A DNA stretch of 63,472 bases, taken from an uncultured Clostridia bacterium. Its GTDB lineage: Bacteria; Bacillota; Clostridia; Lachnospirales; CAG-274. The notes beneath the pieces were generated by a model, which was given only the letters and a program-made list of their open reading frames with translations, was not told the origin of the DNA and ran no database searches. The stretch covers positions 1-63,472 of the forward strand of contig CAJTVH010000014.1 of the NCBI GenBank assembly GCA_910579745.1, read 5' to 3'. Position 1 is the first letter of the stretch. The number at the start of each line of letters is the position of its first letter. The position numbers were made by a program, and so were the translations under genes. Positions 53,391 to 61,240 of this stretch are shown piece after piece.

Positions 53391-55328
53391 TTTAATCATT
53401 TCAATAAACTCATCCTCCGTAATTATTTTAACGCCAAATTCTTTGGCTTTTTTATTTTTGGAGGATTCTGAAAAAATATCGTTGTTTATAAGATAACTCG
53501 TTTTTTTACTGACGCTTGAGCTTACTTTTCCCCCGAAGCCCTCTATTTCCTTTTGAAGCTCCTTTCTGTTTTTATACTTAAAAACGTCTCCCGTAACCAC
53601 AAAAGTTTTCCCCTCAAATATAAGTTTTGTGTCATCTTTTGACCCCTCGTTTAAAATTATAAAAGAAAGAGCGTTTTTAGCGAGAGATACATTTTCCTCA
53701 TTTTCAAAATATTTTTTAACACAATGAGCGATAACCTCTCCAAAGCCTGAAATCTCAACAAGTGAATCTATATCGGCGTTTATAATTTGGTCAAAATCAT
53801 AATCAAACTTTTTACATAATAGTTTGGCGTTGCTAAGTCCCACGTTATTTATCCCAAGCCCATAGATGAAGTTCTCAAGATTGGCGTTTTTTGACCTCTC
53901 AACGGCGTTTATAAGCTTTGTATAAGACTTTTCACCGAATCCGTCTAACTCTATAATATCGTCCTTAAAATTCTCAAGACGATAAAGGTCGGTATAATTT
54001 TTTATAAATCCCTCTTGTACAAATTTCTCAACCGTCGCCTCGGAAAGTCCCTCTATATTGAGAGCGTCCCTTGATGAATAATGGACTATTTCCAAAACCG
54101 CCTGGGCCTCACAGTTAGGATTTGTACATTTTAGAGCTTTCCCGTCTCTCATTTTAACAATTTCCGTTTCCCCTCCGCATACAGCGCATTTCTCAGGTAC
54201 ATGAAATTTTCCGCTTCTTGTAATATTCTCAGCGACCTGCGGAATAATCATATTGGCTTTATAAACGGTTATTTTATCTCCTATTCCAAGCTCAAGATTC
54301 TCAACAATACTCAAATTGTGAAGGCTCGCTTTATTAACCGTCGTACCCTCAAGCTCCACAGGCTCAAAAACAGCGATTGGGTTAATAAGCCCCGTTCTTG
54401 ACGTGTTCCAAATTATATCCGTTAAAATCGTCTCCGCCGTCTCGTCTTTCCATTTAAACGCCATGGAATCCCTCGGAAACTTCGCCGTCGATCCCAACTC
54501 ATCGCTTAAACTTATACTATCGTAAGTAAGGACAAGCCCGTCTGAGGCGAATTTGTTTCCGTTTATCTCATCTCTAAATTTATCCACCATTTCCTCAATA
54601 TCGTCCGCCGTGACGATTTTGCTTTCAACAGTATCAAAGCCAAGACTCGAAAGCCATTTCATCTTATCATACTTAGAATCGTTATCCGGTGTATCTACAG
54701 ATGAGACAAGAGAAAAAGCCTCAAAACAAACGTTTCTTTTTGCGGCCACCTCACTGTTAAGCTGACGCACGGTTCCGCTGCATAAATTTCTCGGGTTTTT
54801 ATACTTTTCGTTTTCTGAAAGAGTCTCGTTTATTTTCTCAAAGTCCTTAAAGGAAATAACCGCTTCTCCTCTTATAACAAGTTCTCCCGTATAATTAATT
54901 TTAAGAGGGATATTTTTAAAAACTTTAGCGTTATGGGTAATATCCTCCCCAACCTCACCGTTGCCTCTTGTAAGAGCTTGTGAAAGTTCCCCTCCACGAT
55001 ATTTCAAAACAATGGTAAGCCCGTCAAGCTTCCACGATAAAATACCTTTGTTCTCTCCCAAAAAATCTTTAAGCTTAGCCGTATCTTTCGTCTTGTCCAA
55101 AGAAAGCATTTTTGATTCATGCCTTACTTTTTTTAAATCGCTTAAAACCTCATACCCAACCTTAACCGTAGGACTGTCCGATAAAACTGTTCCCGTCTCT
55201 TTCTCAAGTAAAACAAGTTCATCATAAAGCTTGTCATATTCCATATCCGACATAACGCTTGTGTCATTTTGATAATAGCTTTTTGAGGCCTCATTAAGAA
55301 GTTTCGTAAGCTCTCTCATTCTGCGCAA
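53385..55328 (-). CDS. ligA: NAD-dependent DNA ligase
   Basis: LigA seals nicks in replication and repair using NAD+. About 647 residues. The adenylation motif is SWKLDGLTIV with the catalytic Lys; an OB fold (DKITVYKANMIIPQV), a four-Cys zinc finger (CAVCGG, CTNPNC), helix-hairpin-helix repeats (NVGLSNAKLL, SLVEISGFGEV) and a C-terminal BRCT domain follow. The start is probably TTG at 55328, 7 bp after GGGAGGA; an ATG at 55319 is the alternative and lies 16 bp from that site. It is shorter than usual at the N-terminus either way. Its 3' end overlaps the 6S RNA gene. Confidence 0.95.
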   Translation of the reverse strand: MRRMRELTKLLNEASKSYYQNDTSVMSDMEYDKLYDELVLLEKETGTVLSDSPTVKVGYEVLSDLKKVRHESKMLSLDKTKDTAKLKDFLGENKGILSWKLDGLTIVLKYRGGELSQALTRGNGEVGEDITHNAKVFKNIPLKINYTGELVIRGEAVISFKDFEKINETLSENEKYKNPRNLCSGTVRQLNSEVAAKRNVCFEAFSLVSSVDTPDNDSKYDKMKWLSSLGFDTVESKIVTADDIEEMVDKFRDEINGNKFASDGLVLTYDSISLSDELGSTAKFPRDSMAFKWKDETAETILTDIIWNTSRTGLINPIAVFEPVELEGTTVNKASLHNLSIVENLELGIGDKITVYKANMIIPQVAENITRSGKFHVPEKCAVCGGETEIVKMRDGKALKCTNPNCEAQAVLEIVHYSSRDALNIEGLSEATVEKFVQEGFIKNYTDLYRLENFKDDIIELDGFGEKSYTKLINAVERSKNANLENFIYGLGINNVGLSNAKLLCKKFDYDFDQIINADIDSLVEISGFGEVIAHCVKKYFENEENVSLAKNALSFIILNEGSKDDTKLIFEGKTFVVTGDVFKYKNRKELQKEIEGFGGKVSSSVSKKTSYLINNDIFSESSKNKKAKEFGVKIITEDEFIEMIKK

Positions 55329-55378
55329 AAAAATTCCTCCCAAAATAAATTATTTGTCCCTTTTTTATTAAACCTGTT

Positions 55379-55455
55379 CAAACCCCTGTAGCGAACCAAT
55401 AAAAGAATGAACAAATTTAGGTACTTCTTTTACTGGCTCTCGCTAAAAATTTTAT
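55379..55455. repeat. Family C element, copy C7 (reverse orientation, shortened)
   Basis: GTAGCGAACCAATAAAAGAA followed by TGAACAAATTTAGG and CTTTTACTGGCTCTCGC is the reverse of the C consensus with part missing. It is the first of three elements filling the 570-bp gap 55344-55914, which has no gene. Confidence 0.5.
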
Positions 55456-55467
55456 AAATCGTCGTAA

Positions 55468-55628
55468 TATAGTCAAAGAACTAAAAACAAACAAGTTCAG
55501 CGGATGAAAATCCTTTTTTCGGTATTAGAGTTGGCCAGCATAGACCAAAGCTTGCCTCTCCCTCCTCCGCATAGACAAAAATAATTTTCATCTCTTCTCT
55601 TTTTGCTTTTCTCAATTCTTTGATTATA
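55468..55628. repeat. Family D element, copy D3
   Basis: Ends are TATAGTCAAAGAA (55468-55480) and TTCTTTGATTATA (to 55628). The inside includes GGATGAAAATCC and ATTTTCATC, as in D1. Confidence 0.65.
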
Positions 55629-55629
55629 G

Positions 55630-55850
55630 ACTTTTTTCAACCCCGTCTAATTACAGCAATTCTATAACGAGAAAAAATATTTTATTAATGGACGGCATTT
55701 TGCTCCGTGAAAACCCCTTGTTCTTTTTTGCGCTATTTAGCGAAAGACGTTTTGTTTTTTAAACACTGAAAACGTTAAGAAACGCTAAATAAAATATTTT
55801 TTCTTACATTACCCAAACCGCGGTAAGGTTTTGAAAGAAGTTTAATAACT
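55630..55850. repeat. Family E element, copy E3
   Basis: A roughly 220-bp imperfect inverted repeat. CAGCAATTCTATAACGAG and AAAAAATATTTTATT on the left face AAATAAAATATTTTTTCTTA and AACCGCGGTAAGGTTTTGAA on the right. It directly abuts D3. Confidence 0.6.
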
Positions 55851-55914
55851 AAAAATTGCCATAAACACCTTTAATCAGTGTCCCCTATATAATCCTTATT
55901 ATTCAATAAAAGCT

Positions 55915-57402
55915 TCACTTTCTGATATATCCTGATATTTTGTCCGGACTTCCCTTAATATCAATAAGCTCTTTAACGGTCACAAACTGATACCCTTTCT
56001 CGGCAAGCTCCGGAACAACTCTTTCAACGGCTTCAACTGTAGTATCGTATAAATCATGCATAAGAATAATATCACCGTTCTCCGCGTTTTCCATAATTCT
56101 TTTATAAATAGTGTCAGAATCTCTCGTTTTCCAGTCATAAGTATCAAGAGCCCAGTTAAACCAGTCTATTTTTGACGCTTCCTTAATCTCATGATTTAGC
56201 GAACCGTATGGCGGTCGTCCCACTCTCGCGTAATCTCCCGTCGCCTCAAAAACAATATTGGATGTTTTGTTAATCTCTGTTTTAGCCTCGTCAAGAGTAA
56301 GTTTCGTAAGCATACTGTGAGAATAAGAATGATTTCCTATTTGACAATTTAAGTTATACGCTCTTTTCAAAATATCTTTATTTTTCTCCGCCCTGCTTCC
56401 AACAACAAAAAAAGTCGCTCTGGCGTCATATTTCTCAAGAATATCAAGAAGCCTTTCCGTTGTTTCCTTTTTAGGTCCATCATCAAAAGTTAAAGCGATA
56501 ATAGGTCTGTTTTTATCAATCTCTTTCATCGTTCTTTTAGCTTCGACATTTTCTCTCGAAGCCTCAGACGTATAATTATTTATTTTAATCGCTGAGACAA
56601 AAAACTCGTCAAATTTCTTACTTCCAAAGTCTGTAATAACAGCGTAATTCCCAATATCCCTGCGAATATATCTCGAAACAGACGAGTATGGAATACTTAT
56701 ATCTCTTGTATATATTTTTAATTTAAGATTTTCCCCGCTGAATTTAAAATCATGGCAAAGCTCATCGCTGTTAAGCTTTTCTTTTACAGCATCAGTAAAA
56801 TTTTCTTCCCCATAAGCGGAAATAAAGGCTTGTTTAATTTTTTCTCTTATAACGTTTATGTACTCGTTTTCAAAAATAAGTTCAGCGGAATCAAAAATTC
56901 TCTCGTCACTTAAAACGCTTACAATTTCCTCTGCCCTCTTGTTTATGTACATTTCATCATCTAAGTTATAATAAACATCAAAACCTATAACTTTGCCTAG
57001 ATCCTCAGGATTTATAAAATACTCATTGTCAATAATATAAACAACTCCCTGAAAACTTTTATTTCCCATATTAAAAATCATAGACTTCTCAGTATACCCT
57101 GCGGTATTTTCCTCTATCCGCAAAAACTTTGGTTCTCCCAAGTATTTACGGCCTTTCTCAATAACAAATTTATCGTTGTCAAATTTAAAATTAAATTGCC
57201 CAGACGAACCGCTCAAAATTACGGCCATATCTTTAATCGAAACACATTTTTTCCCGTCAATATCAAAAAGAACCATATTCTCGCTTTTTGCCCCGTAAAA
57301 TATAACTGAGTTAACTTTTTCGGCGGATTTAGCGAAAGCTATAAAACAACACGCCAAAACAAATATTATCGTAACGGTGGCAAATATCATTCTTCTAAGC
57401 AT
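55915..57402 (-). CDS. Polysaccharide deacetylase with signal-anchor and stalk domains
   Basis: This is a 495-residue envelope enzyme. A signal-anchor (about 4-24) is followed by a copper-amine-oxidase-N-like stalk (about 35-155, two repeats), a PdaC/DUF3298-like domain (about 170-285) and a canonical NodB domain (about 303-485): TFDDGPKKET, HSYSH, RPPYGSLN, and LMHDLYDTT. All catalytic motifs are intact, in contrast with the neighbouring cluster proteins. The likely substrate is peptidoglycan GlcNAc or MurNAc, giving lysozyme resistance. The start at 57402 (MLRRMIFATV) has GAGGAGTG. Monocistronic. Confidence 0.92.
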   Translation of the reverse strand: MLRRMIFATVTIIFVLACCFIAFAKSAEKVNSVIFYGAKSENMVLFDIDGKKCVSIKDMAVILSGSSGQFNFKFDNDKFVIEKGRKYLGEPKFLRIEENTAGYTEKSMIFNMGNKSFQGVVYIIDNEYFINPEDLGKVIGFDVYYNLDDEMYINKRAEEIVSVLSDERIFDSAELIFENEYINVIREKIKQAFISAYGEENFTDAVKEKLNSDELCHDFKFSGENLKLKIYTRDISIPYSSVSRYIRRDIGNYAVITDFGSKKFDEFFVSAIKINNYTSEASRENVEAKRTMKEIDKNRPIIALTFDDGPKKETTERLLDILEKYDARATFFVVGSRAEKNKDILKRAYNLNCQIGNHSYSHSMLTKLTLDEAKTEINKTSNIVFEATGDYARVGRPPYGSLNHEIKEASKIDWFNWALDTYDWKTRDSDTIYKRIMENAENGDIILMHDLYDTTVEAVERVVPELAEKGYQFVTVKELIDIKGSPDKISGYIRK

Positions 57403-57781
57403 TTTCCACACTCCTCTCAAAAAACGCTTTAGCTTCCATAAAAAAATTCTATTCTTAAAATTAAAATTTATTATCTAATTTCGGTTTACTTTAAAAACTA
57501 TTTTTATAATACTGTAAATATCTTAAACAGCCGTTATATATTTTTTCAAATATTTTTTATATATAACAATATGTAACATCGACGCAATATACCATAAGAC
57601 ACATTACTAATATTTAAAACATATAATAAATAAAAACTTCGTCATCAAACTAAATTTAATTATTCTGTAAGATATATATATTATAACACTTTCAAATAAT
57701 TTATGTATAGTAAATTTAAAAAAACTAAGATAAGAAATATTTGTAAAATCAAGTAAAAATTGCCGTTTTCCTTATATCTGA

Positions 57782-57829
57782 ATAAAAACCCCTTAACGTA
57801 TATAGACACTTACGTTAAAAGGTCTTTAT
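57782..57829 (-). terminator. Terminator of the mutL-scpB gene run
   Basis: ATAAAAACCCCTTAACGT (57782-57799) pairs with ACGTTAAAAGGTCTTTAT (57812-57829), two mismatches, 12-base loop. On the minus strand it ends in GGGGTTTTTATT. It lies 200 bp beyond scpB because a MITE separates them. The rest of 57403-57781 shows no gene. Confidence 0.72.
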
Positions 57830-57835
57830 TATCTT

Positions 57836-58020
57836 TAGAGCGTATCTAAAAATTAAAATATACACAAAAAAATATAAAAAATGAAACAAATTTGAGGCGT
57901 TTTCTTTTATATTTTATAATTTTTTTGGATATTTAGGTTTCGAGAAAATAAAAATAAATTTTGAAAAAATAAGATTCTATATGCTTTTAACAGCCGGCAA
58001 GAGTTTTTAGATACGCTCTG
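57836..58020. repeat. Diverged relative of family B (B')
   Basis: The 181-bp body (57838-58018) has terminal inverted repeats GAGCGTATCTAAAAA and TTTTTAGATACGCTC, exact over 15 bp; TA flanks the left and TG the right. The interior differs from B1 but shares the ATCTAAAAA ends and AT-rich palindrome. It lies right after the scpB stop. Confidence 0.72.
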
Positions 58021-58029
58021 ATTAATTTT

Positions 58030-58596
58030 TTACTTATCCGCCAATTTCTCAAATCTTTCCGCCTCTTTTATAACATCATCCCTGTCAACCTCTTCAATCG
58101 CTGGAAGACTGTCAAGATTTGAAAATCCGAAATATTTTAAGAACTCGTCAGTAGTTCCGAAAAGTATAGGCTTCCCCGGAGCGTCGAGCCTGCCTTTTTC
58201 GCAAACAAGATTGCATTCTATAAGCTTATTCACCGCCCTGTCGGAATTAACTCCCCGTATTTCCTCGATATTGCCCCTTGTGACAGGCTGTTTATAGGCT
58301 ATAATAGCTAGAGTTTCCAATACCGATGGCGTAAGCCTCTTTTTCCTCGGAGCGTCGTAAATATTTTTAATATTTTTAAAATACTCAATATTAGTACACA
58401 TTTGAAAAGATTCTCCTGCCTCTATAATTAAAACGCCTCTTTTCTCAGACTTATATTTCTCAATAAGACCTCTTGTAAGCTTTATGGCCTCGGAAATATC
58501 AACACCTACCGCCATCGAAATATCTTTAAAAGAAACCGCTTCCCCCGCGGCGAATAAAACAGCCTCAATAATCGCTTCCTTTTCGTTTATTATCAT
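58030..58596 (-). CDS. scpB: Segregation and condensation protein B
   Basis: ScpB is a kleisin-associated subunit of the SMC-ScpAB condensin on the nucleoid. It has 188 residues with two winged-helix domains. Key segments are AIIEAVLFAAGEAVSF, RKKRLTPSVLETLAIIAYKQP and TRGNIEEIRGVNSDRAV. The ribosome site is AAGGGTG. scpA normally overlaps or abuts scpB; here a 161-bp MITE in a 405-bp gap separates them. Confidence 0.96.
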   Translation of the reverse strand: MIINEKEAIIEAVLFAAGEAVSFKDISMAVGVDISEAIKLTRGLIEKYKSEKRGVLIIEAGESFQMCTNIEYFKNIKNIYDAPRKKRLTPSVLETLAIIAYKQPVTRGNIEEIRGVNSDRAVNKLIECNLVCEKGRLDAPGKPILFGTTDEFLKYFGFSNLDSLPAIEEVDRDDVIKEAERFEKLADK

Positions 58597-58726
58597 AAAA
58601 ACACCCTTTTATATTTCTTACTATATATGTAATACTTTAATATCCAATAACATCTATAAGGGACTTATTTTAACCGGCATAGTAAGCCTCCCGCCTCAAA
58701 AGAACTCGGACTTACTAAATTTGTAC

Positions 58727-58891
58727 TAGGGTGTATCTGAAAACTATCATAAGCTATCAGTTATATACGCGAAATATCCAAAAAATTATTAAAAAATAAA
58801 CGAAAACGGTTCAATTAAACAGAAAAGCCTTTCTGTTTCGTTTTATTTTTTATAATTTTTAGCGCGTATTTTAGTTTTCAGATACTCTCTA
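58727..58891. repeat. Family B MITE, copy B4, between scpA and scpB
   Basis: The 161-bp body (58729-58889) lies between TA pairs. Termini are GGGTGTATCTGAAAAC and GTTTTCAGATACTCTC. It is nearly identical to B1 and B5, so it is a recent copy. No gene is visible in 58597-59001. Confidence 0.87.
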
Positions 58892-59001
58892 ATCGGTTAG
58901 TTCAAGCTTCCGCTGAATACAAAGGCATTGTTACGCTATAGATTATGAACATTTTTGATAATCAGAAATACAAATAAGTCTTGACCTCGCTAAAAACTAC
59001 C

Positions 59002-59748
59002 TTAAACAGCCGAGATAAAAATATCGTCAAAATTATTATTCTGCCTCACAAAAACTTTTTTTATTTTTATAAGCTCTAAAACAGCGAGAAAAGTAACAAC
59101 AACCTCCGACCTTGAAACATTCTTTTTAAAAACTTCGGTAAATATTATTTCCCTTTTTAAAAACAATAAATCCGAAATATACTGAATTTTATCCTCAACA
59201 GTAAATAAATCCCTGCCAACTGAATTAAATCCTCCTCTGATTTTATCCCTTTTTATATCCTGCCTTTTAATCACGTCTCGAAAAGCCTGATAAAGCATCT
59301 CGAGATCAACGCCGTCGAGAATTTCCGAAATCTTCATAGGCATTGATTTTCTCACCTTTGATATTATACCATAATCAGGAGTTTTAAAAAGATATGTCTC
59401 GGCTGATTCTTGTCTTTCATAAAAAATTTCCGCCGCCCTTTTCGCTTTTTTATATTCGATAATTCTTCTGACAAGTTCCTCTCTTGGGTCTGTTCCGTCG
59501 TCTTCCTCAGCCGACACCGTTTTCGGCAAAAGCATATTGGATTTGATCTCAATAAGAGTGGCGGCCATTACAAGAAACTCACTCATATTCTCCATATCCC
59601 TGTTTGAGAAATCAGAAATATACGACATATACTGCTCTGTAATCTCACCTATAGGAATATCGTAAATATCAATTTTATTTTTCTCAATTAAATGTAAAAG
59701 AAGCTCCATCGGACCCTCGAAAGCCTCAAGCTTAAACTCAATATCCAT
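59002..59748 (-). CDS. scpA: Segregation and condensation protein A
   Basis: ScpA is the kleisin that bridges SMC heads in chromosome condensation. It has 248 residues. The N-terminal SMC-neck-binding helices read FEGPMELLLHLIEKNKIDIY, then FLVMAATLIEIKSNMLLP. The central linker is acidic, and the C-terminal winged helix ends VVTFLAVLELIKIKKVFVRQ. Ribosome site GGCGGAG. It is upstream of scpB on the same strand but separated by a MITE. Confidence 0.96.
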   Translation of the reverse strand: MDIEFKLEAFEGPMELLLHLIEKNKIDIYDIPIGEITEQYMSYISDFSNRDMENMSEFLVMAATLIEIKSNMLLPKTVSAEEDDGTDPREELVRRIIEYKKAKRAAEIFYERQESAETYLFKTPDYGIISKVRKSMPMKISEILDGVDLEMLYQAFRDVIKRQDIKRDKIRGGFNSVGRDLFTVEDKIQYISDLLFLKREIIFTEVFKKNVSRSEVVVTFLAVLELIKIKKVFVRQNNNFDDIFISAV

Positions 59749-59935
59749 ATTAAATATCTCCGCCTTTCGTTACGCCTCTAAATTTAAAAGTTATCGGATT
59801 ATCATTGAAAACACTTATTAACTCAAAAAAAAGACTATTCTTATTTTTGTTTATCAAAAACACGCTAAATCATGGACCCTCATATTCAATAAAGGACTTG
59901 TACTCCCGCCAAATAAAATAAGCAAGCGCAACCCA

Positions 59936-60025
59936 TTTACGGAGAACCAATAAAATAATGAACAAACAGACCTTAATAAACCTGATACACAGAGAAATTA
60001 TATTATTGATTCTCACTAAAAATTT
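59936..60025. repeat. Family C element, copy C8 (reverse orientation)
   Basis: GAACCAATAAAATAATGAAC, then CTTAATAAACCTGATA and ATATTATTGATTCTC, is the reverse of the C consensus with diverged arms. The gap 59749-60086 has no gene. Confidence 0.6.
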
Positions 60026-60086
60026 CGTGAATCAATGTAAACAATATCGGATTTAATCAGCGGTTAATTCAGTGCTTTCCCATAAC

Positions 60087-60731
60087 TTAATAAAATAATA
60101 TCCAAATCAAACTATTATAAAAATCGATAAAACAGTTTATAATCGGATTTATAACACTTCCCACAAAACCGAAAAGCATAAGCATAACCAAAATAATTTG
60201 AAAAACTTTTTCATATTGAGTAACTTTCAAAGCGTTGTTAGGGGTCATAAAAGCAGTCATAATTCTATTTCCGCATAAAGGGGCTACTGGTATAATGTTA
60301 AAAACAGCTAAATTTAAATTATACTGAATAAAAATAGATATAAATCTTTTAATATAGTAGGAAACCTCATAATCTAAATAGTCCTTTAAATAGAACAAAA
60401 TTAACCCGTTGAGCAAAGCTAAAGCAAGAGAAAAAACAATATTAGCCAAAATAGGTGCCGTATAAGTTATAACAGTACCTAATTTGCGATTTTTGTAATA
60501 CACTCCCGACGTTCTTACAGGTTTTCCCCAGCCAAACCCTAAAAATAGCATAAAAATAAATCCTATAGGCTCAAAATGGTTAAATGGGTTTAAAGTCAGC
60601 CTTCTGTCGTTTTTAGGAGCCGTGTCGCCTAAAATGGTCGACGTTAAAGCCTTTGTAAACTCATGAACGGCGACCGCCAGCAGAATCGCCGGAACACTCA
60701 TAGCGTAAGTAACAAGAATATCTGCGTTCAT
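60087..60731 (-). CDS. Site-2-protease-like membrane protein, zinc ligands replaced
   Basis: This is a 214-residue integral membrane protein of the M50/SREBP S2P fold (RseP/YwhC-like group) with about 5-6 helices. The conserved motif HExxH is here HEFTK (His23, Glu24, Lys27), and the third ligand NxxPxxPLDG is FNIIPVAPLCG (Cys153). Two of three zinc ligands are changed, so peptidase activity is unlikely. RRLTLNPFNHFEPIGF is otherwise well conserved. I recall similar HEFxK variants in Lachnospiraceae relatives, so it is probably a stable pseudoprotease. It sits between nrdG and scpA. Ribosome site AGGGGGGAC. Confidence 0.85.
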   Translation of the reverse strand: MNADILVTYAMSVPAILLAVAVHEFTKALTSTILGDTAPKNDRRLTLNPFNHFEPIGFIFMLFLGFGWGKPVRTSGVYYKNRKLGTVITYTAPILANIVFSLALALLNGLILFYLKDYLDYEVSYYIKRFISIFIQYNLNLAVFNIIPVAPLCGNRIMTAFMTPNNALKVTQYEKVFQIILVMLMLFGFVGSVINPIINCFIDFYNSLIWILFY

Positions 60732-60745
60732 AGTCGTCCCCCTAA

Positions 60746-61240
60746 TTAAAATTCGTATAATATAACTTTATTTTCCGAAAAACTTTTAAAAACATCGATT
60801 GCTCTTTGATTTGAAGACCCTCTAAACATAATATCGTAAGATTTAAGTCTCTCGATAAAAGGCCCGTCGATAAGAATATCCGTATGCCTCAAAAGCCCAT
60901 AATATTTATCTTTATCCTCCATAAGCTTTTCCCATGTAAATCCTGTATAGGTAATCACGTTAAACCCATTCGCCCTTATATCCTCGGCTATAAGAGAAAG
61001 AGGCTCTTGCTGTAAAAAAGGCTCACCTCCGGAAAACGTCACCCCGTCAAGCAGTGGGTTTGAGTAAAACTCCGAAAGTATATACTCCGTATCAACAATT
61101 TTCCCTCCGTAAAGATTATGAGTATCAGGATTATGGCACCCCTCGCAATTATGTACGCACCCTTGTACAAAAACAGTAAGTCTCAGCCCTGGGCCGTCCA
61201 CAATAGAGTCATTAATAATATTGGCGATTCTTAAATTCAT
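60746..61240 (-). CDS. nrdG: Anaerobic ribonucleotide reductase activating protein
   Basis: NrdG is a radical-SAM enzyme that makes the glycyl radical on the class III reductase NrdD. It has 164 residues. The 4Fe-4S motif CVHNCEGC (CxxxCxxC) is intact, followed by GVTFSGGEPFLQ and the DILIDGPF strand. The nrdD gene is not in the window, so it is encoded elsewhere. Its ATG overlaps the mutL stop by one base. Confidence 0.93.
   Translation of the reverse strand: MNLRIANIINDSIVDGPGLRLTVFVQGCVHNCEGCHNPDTHNLYGGKIVDTEYILSEFYSNPLLDGVTFSGGEPFLQQEPLSLIAEDIRANGFNVITYTGFTWEKLMEDKDKYYGLLRHTDILIDGPFIERLKSYDIMFRGSSNQRAIDVFKSFSENKVILYEF

Noticed and set aside
60746..61240. NrdG re-assigned as a different radical-SAM activase because nrdD is absent
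   Set aside because: Sequence motifs and length match NrdG; separation from nrdD is known in other genomes.
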